From positions 163,683 through 225,667 of the forward strand of contig MNCI01002624.1 of NCBI GenBank assembly GCA_015680685.1: a DNA stretch of 61,985 nucleotides, in the 5' to 3' direction. Position numbers and translations under genes: made by a program. The DNA is from Gnetum montanum. Lineage: Eukaryota > Streptophyta > Gnetopsida > Gnetales > Gnetaceae. The notes beneath the pieces are model-generated. The model searched no databases. It was not told the origin of the DNA and saw only the letters and a program-made list of their open reading frames with translations. Below are positions 36,978 through 47,599 of the stretch, piece after piece. Each line of letters starts with the position of its first letter. The first letter of the stretch is position 1.

Positions 36978-37056
36978 GGGAATTCAAAGCATACACCTTT
37001 GAAATAATAATGGAGTATGGGTTACAAGCATTAGTTATCAAACTAGAAAGACATAT
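36978..37056 (+). mobile_element. Fragment of Athila 3' non-coding region
   Basis: Starts GAATTCAAAGCA and ends GAAAGACAT. It matches 20088-20165 of Ath1 in the same orientation. A low-complexity A/G run precedes it in both places. It sits between two inverted LTRs. Confidence 0.7.
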
Positions 37057-37060
37057 GAAT

Positions 37061-37078
37061 ATCCTGGTAACAACACCA
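37061..37078 (-). promoter_or_regulatory. Primer-binding site next to LTR C, minus strand
   Basis: Minus strand TGGTGTTGTTACCAGGAT. It is the tRNA-Asp-type site changed by transitions plus one missing G, one base from the LTR end at 37080. Confidence 0.75.
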
Positions 37079-37079
37079 A

Positions 37080-37913
37080 TGATGAGCAGTGAGGTACCCC
37101 TACATCCAACCATACAAATACAAGCACAAACACACAATCCAGTTGAACTTCGTGGATGGGCTAATCATGAGTTATAAGATAGTTATTATGCTTCATTGTT
37201 TGTTGTCTTCCCACGTCAGACTAGTGGAAGCTTTGTTATGTATGATTTAGTCCAAAGTGAGGTGTATGATGTAATGCTTTAATTCTACTCCTACTATGAA
37301 ACGATAATAAAGAGTTGATTAACTAAAGGTATAAAATAAATCCTATATTTAACCTAAGGTAATGAGTATCTAAACTTGATTGTTCATATGCACCTTGGGC
37401 TTCATGTAGTTTCTGCTAGGATTACCAAATGCTAATTGCTACTAGGTTACCAGGCAATACACTTATGTGTTCACAATTGATCATACTCATTCTTCTTAAT
37501 GATGAGGAACATAAATAACATTAATTAGAAATAGTAATAAGTAAAGACATTGAAATTTTAATCTAAGAAAATCACAAATTCAAAGTGGATGTTGCAATGA
37601 TGTAAATGATCTTGATCTTTATTCCTAAACATGTAATCTGCCCAAGTACATTACACTCGAATAAGGATGCCATGCAACCATAAACATCACACTGCAAGCA
37701 TACACTGGAACTAAAATTGGAAAAAATTCTAACTGATTCTATCTATCTTTTATCTCTACCTATTTTTCTATCTCTCTTCCCTATGTGATATTTATAGACG
37801 AGCATGGCAGAAATGACATCAAATATCTGACATTGCCTACTGACCCCAATATTAAATCCTCGATATTGGATCTGCAATATCGGAGCCCCAATATCACTTT
37901 TGATGACTCATCA
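37080..37913 (-). repeat. LTR C, minus strand (834 bp), with both PBS and PPT beside it
   Basis: It reads TGATGAGTCATCA from 37913 to TCATCA at 37080. On its end side is a PBS, and on its start side the polypurine tract and 3' ORF of element C. One LTR is therefore both a 3' LTR (of C) and a 5' LTR, as in tandem elements that share an LTR. Confidence 0.85.
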
Positions 37914-37936
37914 TACCCCCATGACTAAATGAAAAC
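37914..37936 (-). promoter_or_regulatory. Polypurine tract of element C
   Basis: Same T-rich box plus CATGGGGGTA (minus strand) as in element A, touching the LTR start. Confidence 0.75.
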
Positions 37937-38085
37937 TCGTCCTTGAGTTTCATACAAAATGGTGAAAGGTATGAAATTCTTGACTGGGAAAACAATCATT
38001 ACATTGTAGTGGTGTTTTGTTACAACAAAATGATGACACATTACAAGGATTAGAATTAAGAACAAAAAGAAGAATGATGAAGCCA

Positions 38086-39432
38086 CTACATTATGCCAGG
38101 AGGTGGTGGATCTTCCACAATCTCCTTTCCTTTGCCTTTATCTCCTAGTTTCGGAGGCTTGTGATGATGTAACAACAACTAAAATTTCTCCTCCTCTATT
38201 TTGGGATCATGCATAGTTCATGCATATGATCTGATGTGTGAGGGAACTGGCACATCCCATGGACATGATAGCTATGGAAACATTTGATTGGCTTTTACAT
38301 ACCAAGCCACAAATTATCATCTCTCCTCTTCAAATTCCTTAGCCTTATCTCTCAGCTATTGATAATCAACAAAGCATCTAGCTAGGTCTGCAGCTACATC
38401 TTTCTGTCCATGGTAGCTCACCTTAACCACCTCCAATTTGGCAATTACAACTACTAGCTTGTTAATACTTGCTTTGCGGTCAACAACCTTCTTTTCATAA
38501 AATGTGTATGAGGAATCTACATACCTCTTGAGCTCATTATGTGGGCACCTAGCTATCAACATCACCAAGTTGGCATATCGAAGGTTGGCCAACTCCATGT
38601 ACTCTTTTAGATTAGAAATCTGCAGGTCCTAACTTTTAACCTTTGCCTGGTGAGCAAGGGCATATGTATCCAGGATATTAATTTAGTCATATCGTTGGGC
38701 AACAAAGGAATTGATCTGGCCCTTTGCTATCTAGATTTCTTTTTCAATAACTTCTTTGTACATGCCCACCTAGTCATAGAAGTTCTCCTTGAGGAACTCA
38801 TGCTTTTTGGCTTCATTCTGCCATGCACTTATTTCAATGACCGACTTTTGTTGAATAGCACGTACCTCCTCCATAGAGAGGATTCAATTTTCTTGGGCGA
38901 GGCAACTCATGTCGTGGTTGACCCACACCAGCTACTCTCTTAGCTAGTGAACACTTTCTTCTAACAAATTATTTTGCTACTCAATGGTGGCCAACTTATT
39001 ATTTGTTGTAGTTAACTACTTATTTTCTTCTTGTAGGGAGGTAAGGGCCTTGAGATCTGCATGAGTTCACACTTATATAGCAAAAGCATCTAATACCACC
39101 TGCTCTCTTTCCTATTCCAGGGTTTTATTCTCTTCTATCATCTGAGCCAATTGCTCAGTTTGGAAAGCCTCCATTATCTCGGGTTGAATCAATGAAGATG
39201 GATCCTACCTTTTCATCCTTAAGGTTGCAAGCTCTTGATGAAGCCTTTAGGCTTCTGCTTCTATGTGCTCAACCCTATGCTTGATGATGACAAGTTTTCC
39301 TTTTTTTGAAATTAGTTCAAACTGTACTGCAGTGACATCACTAGGGATGTCAAACAAAGAGGTCATTACCTGCCCTGTCTGTAGTAGTCTATCCAACACA
39401 TCCTCATGTTTAGCCGAAGTCATGATGGAACT
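38086..39432 (-). pseudogene. Env-position ORF of element C, C-terminal part
   Basis: A minus-strand frame ends EDPPPPGIM then stop at 38086-38088. It is Lys/Glu/Leu-rich with heptad character (EQLAQMIEENKTLEQER, NKLATIEQQNNLLEESV, FAVYQ-type end), suggesting a long coiled coil. It aligns with 347-1700 of element A. The frame is cut at 39432 by Tat2 and continues at 55329-55675. In-frame stops are fewer than in A. Expected role unknown; position is that of env-like genes. Confidence 0.65.
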
Positions 39433-39465
39433 TGAAACACCACTAATTTCAGCCTAGCACTTTGA

Positions 39466-39879
39466 ATGGAAAATGACTCAAGCCCTTTTAAGCATTCGGA
39501 AGAAAAATTCTTGACCCACAACATCAAGCTCAGTAAGTGCAGCTTTGGAGTTTTTGGAATCCATCAAAAGCTCAGCATCAAAGAGATGAGGAGGAGGAGG
39601 AAGTGGCATATGCAAATTCATGAAGTTGTATGGAGTCCAATCATTATGATTGGCATTGTTGCTTTTGAGACTACGAGAATTCATGGCATGGAGGAACTAA
39701 GAATTTATGTTGAAGCCCATGATGTTGCTTTTGTTGTTGCAGAATTTGATGGGAAGATCATTGAAATCCAAGCCTTGAATCTAGTCTTTTTGTGGCTCTT
39801 GTTCCATCATCATGAACTGGTTCGCCAGAGAAAGTTTGTGCCTGAAAACTCAATGTATTGGTCACCACATATGAATTGA
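39466..39879 (+). other. Unassigned open stretch in Tat2 U3 (second candidate captured sequence)
   Basis: The plus strand is open for 137 codons (GIVAFETTRIHGMEELRIYV). The minus strand is also open over 39478-39684 (NDWTPYNFMNLHMPLPPPPH) and, further on, reads GELKFQFICGDQYIEFSG near 39850-39900. The other LTR keeps the plus frame for 120 codons but has a stop in the minus frame. Neither protein is recognised. Coding status and strand are uncertain. Confidence 0.3.
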
Positions 39880-40351
39880 AATTTCAATTCCCCAAAAGGT
39901 GGCTGTTGTTTTAAGATGTAAAATGTCAAGTCTTGGATTCCCTTGCATAGAACTTTGAAAGGGCACCGTGTCCTGCTTTTCAGTACAACGACAAAGCTCT
40001 TAGATATTTTGGAAGAATATTTGCAGTGGCAACATCTTCAGTATAGGCAAATTGATGGAACTACAAGTCAAAAAAAAGTAAGAAAATAACAAGGTTGGCA
40101 CTGGCAGCTGTATCTCGCCGCCTTCATCACATCGTTTGCTTATTGTTTTTCTGGTCGCTATGCCTCTACCTATGCCACGCCTATGCCTGCCGTAGCTGTG
40201 CCTGATCGTCTGCTACACCGCATCCTTAGCCATGTCAAAAAAACCCTCATCTTGTTTCTCTATGCCTACCATGCAAGCTTATTTCATCATCGCCACCTGC
40301 ACTATCGTTACCGTCGTCGATGTTCAAAAATCCATTGTAACTTTAGTCGCC

Positions 40352-40899
40352 CACATTGCGGCCGTGAAAGCTGCGAAACAGGCTGGTGCTTTGCTTTCCT
40401 GTGATCCCAATGTCAGGCTGCCTCTGTGACCCTCCCACGAGGCCACGTTCCAAGCAATTCTGGACATCTGGGATGAAGCAAACATCATTAAGGTTAGCAA
40501 TGAAGAAGTGATCTTTCTCACAGGTGGATATCCCTTGGATGATGCATTCATTTTGAATAACCTGTGGCATCCAAACTTCAAATTAATGCTAATCACTCAT
40601 GGAAAACATGGTTGCAGATATTACATGAAGTCCTTCCATGGCAGCGTGGACAGTGTTCCAGTGAAACCGATTGACATAACGGGAGAAGGAGATGCCTTCG
40701 TGGGAGGACTCCTGTGGAAAGTTGTAATGACAAATCGATGCTCAAGGATGATCAAAAGCTCCAGAAGGTGTTGAGATTCACGTGTGCATGTGGAGCTATT
40801 ACCACAACAAAGAAAGGGGGAATTCCTACACTGCCAGATGAAGCTGTTGTTCTGCAATTGCTCAATGGCACCATCTCCAACAGCGCTCTCTCCTCCTAA
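40352..40899 (+). pseudogene. Fructokinase (pfkB family) fragment in Tat2 5' LTR
   Basis: The C-terminal part of a plant fructokinase, the enzyme that phosphorylates fructose with ATP. Blocks in order are HIAAVKAAKQAGALLSCDPN, RLPL, IIKVSNEEVIFLTGG, FKLMLITHGKHGCRYY, and the pfkB signature [12 protein letters not shown] (about 40673-40708, catalytic Asp kept), then [20 protein letters not shown] and a stop. One stop replaces Trp after RLPL, and a one-base loss near 40720 shifts the frame. No intron separates the blocks, so a cDNA origin is likely. The N-terminal half of the enzyme is missing or unrecognisable. Confidence 0.85.
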
Positions 40900-42060
40900 T
40901 TTCTTTCCATTCTTTACCAATCAATGCACCCACCGCCTTGGATCATCAGGATGGATCTATGTGTAATAACCTCTGATTCAGCCTATGAAAATGAATTCTT
41001 GAGAGAAGGAAAGGTCCAGGGAATGCACATTATTATTTTCTACTTAGTTGTGTCAAACAATGATCTAGCTTTTGTGGCACCCTTTGCTGTAATCAAAGAA
41101 AAAAAAGGGTGTCCCAATTGCATTGGATTCTTTTAGAGGGTGATATATTGTTCTGTATGAGATTCTTTCCTAACAATGGAATTTGTTATCGAGTTCCAAA
41201 CCATTAGCAAAAGGAAAAAAAATATAATTTTTCCAGCGAGCCAAAGCTGAAGCTAATCTTTCTAAATTTTCTTTAAACTTTTATCGCTTGAGAGCTTTTT
41301 GTCTAATTTGTTTGTATCTTCATGGGCTTGAATGACCCAAAAATCGTAAAATGCAATGTACCTGGTCAAGAATGTAGCTTGCCAACACACATCTAACTCG
41401 TACACAACTATCCAAACATAGATACATTAACCTAGTCAAAGAACGCAACTATCCAGCACCCAACCCAACCCTATAATTACCTTAGCAATCCACATAAACT
41501 AGGAGGCAAAAATTTGGAGAGATTGGTAACTCTGAAGAAGGAAAGAATTTGTAATCCTTGGGTGCTCGGCAAACCTGATTTTTGGCTTCCAAGTATTTCT
41601 CACGTTCATCCCATTTCATCGTCACATCATCGCATCATATCATTTTGGGGCTAGGCGTTTGACTTGCCATCCACATGTGTGCAACTACGCTTTGACCAGT
41701 GCATATTCCTATTTAAGCAATACAATACAATTTCATTATTTCCTTCCATTTACATTATTTACTTTGGTTTATGCTTTGTTTACAATATAGCTCTATTTAC
41801 ACTTTATTTATAATTCAGTATGCTCTGTTTACATTTCATATCGTTGTTTTCATCCCGTTTACGATAACCCTAGCGCTAGCCATAGCTTACGCTTGGGGAA
41901 GTCCTTGGTTGATTTGCGTGCAAACCATCCAAGGCACTCTGCCTTCGTTTACTTTTCTAGCTTTCCCTCAGGGGAAGGAAAGGTCAGCTGTGGCTATCCG
42001 ACGATCTCTCGGTGTCTGTTTCCCTTCCAGCCTTACACCGATGATTTAGGTCAGTACAAT

Positions 42061-42083
42061 TTTTAGCACTAGAAGGAGGGCCA
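42061..42083 (+). promoter_or_regulatory. Probable primer-binding site of Tat2
   Basis: TTTTAGCACTAGAAGGAGGG starts three bases after the LTR. Its position and TGGCACT-like core (here TAGCACT) fit a PBS different from the tRNA-Asp type used by the Athila copies. The primer tRNA is not identified. Confidence 0.5.
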
Positions 42084-42245
42084 CTTTCTTGTTATTGGTC
42101 AAAATGTCACTACCTATCAAAACTCATCCATCTTACCTATTTGAGTCTCTTCATCCCTATTGATCACACTGAGCTTACATCACACCATGCTACAACTGCT
42201 TGCAATCCAACTCCATCCATCTACCCCAGTCCATTCAAGTTTATC

Positions 42246-45200
42246 ATGGAATCTTCCCAAGCCAACCCAGTAACACTACCGATTACTGACTTTGGGGTTG
42301 AAGCTTCAAACACTGTGACTGCTATAGAATCCATAACGGTTATTGAACACATAAATCCTCAAGGCCCTACATGTCAATCCCTCAGGCTATAGGCGAAAGG
42401 CCCTATTCACACGACTCTTACACCCGAATAGTATAACTTTATCTGTGTCAAAATCCAAGCCAACCTACCCATTGATCATGTAGAGAGGGAAGCTAAGCAA
42501 GAATATGAATTTATCCACAAAGGAGAATGTGATTTCATCCCTTCAGCTTTTGACATAATCCCACTATCTGAAAACCATCATAAACTCATATCCCAGCTTC
42601 TTATGGCTAGAAGTCAAGCCTTACAACTACCTCCCACAGAGCCTCAAGATGAAGAATATGACTTTGCAGTCCAATCTGAACATGGAGAATCATACCATAC
42701 CGTTAGCCCCCATTCCCACACAAACCCATTATTCCATCCTTTCCTAGAAGAAACTGTGTTTCCTTCTTCATCCACAAACACTCAAGGACCTATTCCCCAT
42801 TCCATTCCTATCTTCTCCATGCTCAATAACATTCACTCTGATACATCCACTTCCATCATTCCTCCACCAGTGCAGTCCCAACAACTTTCCCAAACCAACG
42901 CAGGGTCAATCCTCCAACCTCAAGTAATTGGAATACCATCAGTCATACTAACTTCCACATCCACCCATTACATACCCCAGATGTAGATTCATGGGGCATC
43001 ATTGATTACTCCAACCCAACATGTTCAAGGTGTTACCTCACAACTTGTAGTTGGGCAGTGGGCTCCACCTATAGTCTCAGTCCCGAATACCATCCCACCA
43101 CAACAAATGTTAAGCCAACAACCTACCTTTCCACAAATAATGCAACAATTAAACCATTATCATCCACAATCCACTCAATCCACCAGTTTGCCTACCGCCC
43201 AAGAATGGGAAGACACATAAAAAATGATGCACTCGTTGGCAAAAGAATTAAAACACCTTAAAAATTTCAACAATGAGGAAGTCAAGGTACTAGATTTCTA
43301 TCAAGATGACCTAATTGACCCCTCAGTTCTACCCTTGACCTTGCCAAAAGGAGTCTCATTACCTCAACTGACCAAATACAATGGAGAAGGGGACCCAAAT
43401 GCCCACCTAGTGACATTTAGAACTAAAAGCCTTTTACTTCAAGCATGGCCCCATGTAATTTTGCAACTGTTTGCAATGTCCTTAACTGGAAAAGCCTTAG
43501 ACTAGTACCAATCTCTACCCCATAGCTCCATATCTTCTTTAGAGAATTTATTGCATCAGTTTGTCACCCGTTTCAAGTACAATTTGAAACCTAAAGCCAC
43601 GTTAGATAGCTTGATTCAAGTTAAACAAGTTCCATTGGAGTCAGCACAAAAATTTATCCAAAGGTGGAGTGCAGCCTTAAACGAACTTCATGAACCTATC
43701 CTTGAAACATATTTACTCACTATCCTTAAGTCAGCCATGAATGACTTTATTAAGTCAAAACTTTACTACCTGAAAGCCCGCACATTGAGCCAAGCATTCA
43801 TACAAATCAAAGACATAGAAGAAGTGGCACAAATAAGTAATAACCCAACCTACTCAGCTTTTATGAGCCAACACACAAGGAAAGATAAATCCAAAACAAC
43901 GGTAGCAGCAGTGGCTGAGGCAAAACAACCCGCTATCCCAAACAACTACGAAAGAACCACACCCACTCATATACCTGGAAATTCCTTAAATAGAAATAAC
44001 AACATAGGTCATGCCCGTGCCTTCAAAAGGAAAGACTCTACTCAATACACATCATTTCCCATGAAGCCTTCACAATTGCTTGATCAATTTATAAAGGCTA
44101 GGTGATGAGACACGACATGCACTGTGCCGCGATATCGCATCCCATGTGATATCGCGTACGCGATATCGCGTCTTCCCCTGCGATATCGTGTACGCAATAT
44201 CACGGTCCGCCACCATATCTATAAATAAGAGGCAGCACTCCCCTTATTTCCAAATCCTGGCGAAGCTCTGGCAGATTGATCACTCCAGAGTTAGAATTTT
44301 TCCCATGTGCCCGCAGTAGGAGTCCTAAAGTGAACAGCTCTTTATTCGAGCAGCTTGTAACCTGAACCCAAGTTGTGTACGGCAATAAAGACGAACTTGA
44401 CTGGATAAACCTTGCAGTACATGGTTTTATTGTTTTTTATTTACTGCTTTCCTAGTACGCACAAGTATGACTTGATTATGAGCGTCTATGGACGTGTACG
44501 GCTAATCAAGGAATCGGCTGCTTGTCGCAACGCATGAGTACGACTTGATTACGAGCATTGGCTGCATGGTAACCTAGTAGTGTATTCCAGGATTCTGCGC
44601 TTGGTAATCCCAGTGGTAGTCCAATGTGTACGGCTAGTCAAGGAATCGACTACTCATTGCTAGGCTAGAACGTGTGATAAGTACGACTTAGTTACGAGCA
44701 CCCACGGGTGTGTACGGCTAGCTAAGGAATCGGCTGCTTATCACACTTAGGCTAAATAGGTGCCTCAGTACGACCACTTCGAGCACTTGCGTTACGTGTG
44801 GTGATCCCAGTAACGATTAGCGTTTGGTAAGCCACAATTGCATAGTTCAGGGTGTGTCCGGTAAGTGGGAACGGATGCTGACGCTAGTTAATTTAGACTT
44901 AGGACATTAGTTAGAGTTAGTTAGTTTCTCAACCCTTTCCCCTGATAGCATAGAAGATAAACCGAAAAATACCAAAAAAATCACATACCTCAGACTTGCT
45001 TAACCATACATCGTGACACTTACAAGCAAGCCTAGGAAGACAACAAACGATTAACCCCAAGTGTTTCTTATGGTATTAAGGCATTTAGTCTGTGGAGTTC
45101 GACCGGATCGCGCGTGCATGCTCGTATTCGTATGGTTGAGTGTAGGGGTACCTTGCCACTCATCACTAGGCTAATTCAACACAAACAAATGTCTCCTGTG

Positions 45201-45575
45201 GCCTCACAAAGGCATGATTTCTTTTGCGAATTGGCAAAAAATATAGCTTTAGCAACAGCCAACAAACCCCCCATTCCAAAAGGCTTTAGGTTGGATAGGT
45301 TTTGTGAATATCCCCAACAGTGTGGTCATGAGACTGATTACTGCTTTGTGTTGAAACAAGACATACAACGAATGATAGATGAGGGTGAAGTAGTGTTCGA
45401 CGAGACAAACCTGGTAAGGCCTCAAAACCAATCCATGGGGGTCTACAAGGATCCTCTCAATACCAAAACCAACGATGCCCCATATGTGATTAATACTGTC
45501 CATGTGGAAGACAGACAAGATGTTCCTCAAAAGCCTTTTGTGATTCACGGGTATTTAGAAAACACACCTACCTAA
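42246..45575 (+). pseudogene. Gag of Tat2, split by a solo LTR
   Basis: One frame (ATG 42246, MESSQANPVTLPITDFG) can be followed to a stop at 45575, broken by stops near 42390, 42431, 42984, 43218 and 43503. A long Pro/Gln/Ser-rich N-terminal part leads to the capsid domain at about 43330-43830 (YNGEGDPNAHLVTF, VTRFKYNLKP, FIQRWSAALNEL). A knuckle-like RFCEYPQQCGHETDYCF follows (45295-45345). The solo LTR plus duplication (1068 bases) sits between FIKAR and LIQHK without disturbing phase. Gag forms the particle shell. Among the better preserved genes here. Confidence 0.85.
44103..45165 (+). repeat. Solo LTR of the Athila family in Tat2 gag (1063 bp)
   Basis: Starts TGATGAGACACG and ends CCACTCATCA, flanked by CTAGG on both sides (44098-44102, 45166-45170), a perfect target duplication. 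U3 has GCGATATCGC palindromes with CpGs intact. TATAAATAAG is near 44220 and AATAAAG near 44384. U5 holds three copies of a GTACGGCTAATCAAGGAATC-like unit (about 44496, 44627, 44716). No internal region is left, so the element was lost by LTR-LTR recombination. The least decayed LTR here. Confidence 0.93.
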
Positions 45576-46299
45576 ATATATCCTCAAACCCCTTTTACCA
45601 TGTGCACATCCCCCACACCATCAAAACCATTCATCATCCGCATACCTCCTTCAGTTTCTACCACAACAAACATACCATCTGAAAACTGATCCATTCCCTT
45701 TGTGGTCTGGGTGCCGAAACACCCTGGCACACAACCCACCTCCACTTCTCGACGACCTTTGCGATAACATCTTGCCGATAGGCTAATAAGAGAGTGCTTA
45801 GAAAGAAAAAAAAGAGAGTGCATGGAGAGAGAAAACCATGGACATGAATTAGGACTACCAAAGCCTACACCGCTAAGCACCGTTCCCATGAGTTCATCCA
45901 TTAATGAGCCTAGTACAAGTCACCATAACAAAGATGAAGTCGCAAGTCATATCCCAAACCTAGCATTCTTAGCTACTAACGTAAAAACCCCTCCATGAGA
46001 AATACGAATGCTAGGTCAAATGGACCAAATCTCTACAGATAAGAATGTCCCAAANNNNNNNNNNNNNNNNNNNNNNNNNNNNNNNNNNNNNNNNNNNNNN
46101 NNNNNNNNNNNNNNNNNNNNNNNNNNNNNNNNNNNNNNNNNTTAGTGAGGATCTTCCTGTAGACGAACCATCCATTTATGCAGTATTATCCCCACAACTT
46201 CAAGAATCAAAGACCACATCGTTAGAGTCCCATGTTAAGGATGTTAAGCTAGATGAGAAAATAGGGGAAATCACCACAGCCCCTATGTTCATAACAATA
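45576..46299 (+). other. Gag-protease linker of Tat2 with 87-N gap (46055-46141)
   Basis: Mostly Pro/Ser/Thr-rich decayed coding with stops. LPVDEPSIYAVLSPQLQES near 46155-46210 is the lead-in to protease. The N run hides part of it and is the same length as the gap at 24327. Confidence 0.6.
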
Positions 46300-46958
46300 T
46301 AGGTTGATCATTTCAAAATATGTAGGGTTCATGTCGATGATGGTGTGCAACAAATGTAATACCTTTTTCCATCATCGAAAAATTGGGACTCACTGAACAA
46401 GTACAACCGACAACAACCTCTTTCTTGAGATCTTTCAGTGGTTCTCGTGTGGGAGTGAAAGGCATGGTTACCTTAGATTTCATAGCTGGTGACCAATTCC
46501 CTACATCAGCTAAATTCATAATGGTTGATGAAATTCCAAGGTTTAATCTGATCCTAGGACATCCTTGGCTAGCTCAACTTAAAGCCGTATCTTCACCAAT
46601 CCATCAGGAGATCCACCTACCCTACGAGGGTGGTGAGATCATCATACATGGGGATACAACAGCATCGATCACTTCCTCATACCTTGAGGTAGGTCAAGGG
46701 TTAGCAATTGAGTCTGTTAAGCCTAAACAAGAAACCATGAACATGCATCAGAATGTAAACTCAACGTTGACTCACAATCCAACTAGCACTGAAAAAACAC
46801 AAGAATACACAGACATAGGAGCCATTCCTGCTGATGTTTCTTTGTCAGAACTACCCTTTGACATCACCGATGAAGGGGAAGGTGAATATAAGATCATACC
46901 CATACACCCAGCCCCACACGTTAAGTTACAAAAGATCAAGAGGCAACTCAACAACTAG
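46300..46958 (+). pseudogene. Aspartic protease of Tat2
   Basis: HFKICRVHVDDG holds the active-site region (Asp-Asp-Gly, about 46312-46342). A one-base loss directly after it shifts the frame, and the domain resumes in another frame as VIPFSIIEKLGL then TEQVQPTTTSFLRSFSG. FNLILGHPWLAQLKAV (about 46540-46590) is the Tat protease end motif. A charged tail runs to a stop at 46958. It would process the polyprotein. The shift kills it. Confidence 0.82.
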
Positions 46959-47599
46959 AACGAATGAGACGAATTGTCCGAAATGATGTTAAATTACAAA
47001 CTATCTGAAATGACATTAAACTACAACACGTCTACAATGACATTAAACTAGCCACGATCAGAAATGGCTAGTTCCATTTAAAACTTCTTGAAAGTGTTAC
47101 TACCTTTGGCCCACTATGGCATAAAACTGGTAATCTTTTCTTTAACAACAAATGCAACAGTCCATCAAGACTTTAAACTGATGTACCAAGCCAGAAACAG
47201 CTTTAAACTAGAGCCAACAAATTACAGATTTACAAACTCTCATCATCTTATATTGAATTTTTGCTTACAGGTTACAAGTTACGATTCTTGCACGGTTGTT
47301 GCTTTCTTTTCCAAGTATTTACCTTACATCTTGCTTTACACTTTAGAAATTTATGTTACATTTAGTTGCACACATATACTCTAGAAAACAAAGAAAAACA
47401 ATAAAAAACATGAAAAATGACAAAAATATTTACATGAAACATAAAGATAACGATGCAACCATTTTATACCACTATTAAATTCAGGCCATTACATTAGTCT
47501 TTATACATTCCTCCAGCTTAGTTATCCTATGTTCGTTTACACTTTGTAACTCTCCTACTGAGGGAGTGTCTCGTATTGCTCTCCTGTTTTAATTGGCAG
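46959..47599 (+). other. Putative intron between protease and RT of Tat2
   Basis: No retroelement coding is visible. It ends in a pyrimidine-rich run and TTGGCAG at 47593-47599, directly before the RT frame. The same TGCAG-then-RT arrangement is at 32868-32872 in Tat1. Ogre elements (Tat clade) are known to splice an intron at this place. The donor site was not fixed. Repeats of an ATGACATTAAACTA-like motif at 46975-47060 are shared with 51332-51560. Confidence 0.55.

Larger units (their letters stand above)
39433..42058 (+). repeat. 5' LTR of Tat2 (2626 bp)
   Basis: Starts TGAAACACC and ends TCAGTACA. A TATA-like CTATAATTAC is near 41471, where the other LTR has the better CTATAAATAC. If so, U3 is about 2 kb and holds the fructokinase fragment, and R/U5 is about 560 bp. 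Differences from the 3' LTR are mostly transitions. Confidence 0.9.

Noticed and set aside
40324-40920. Minus-strand open frames opposite fructokinase
   Set aside because: The plus strand carries the recognisable enzyme motifs. The reverse frames have no known motif.
40232-40966. A working fructokinase gene
   Set aside because: Only the C-terminal half is present, with a stop, a frame shift and, in the other copy, a damaged signature.
45584-45901. Minus-strand ORF of 105 codons in the gag-protease linker
   Set aside because: Opposite-strand shadow of decayed Tat2 coding; no conserved motif.
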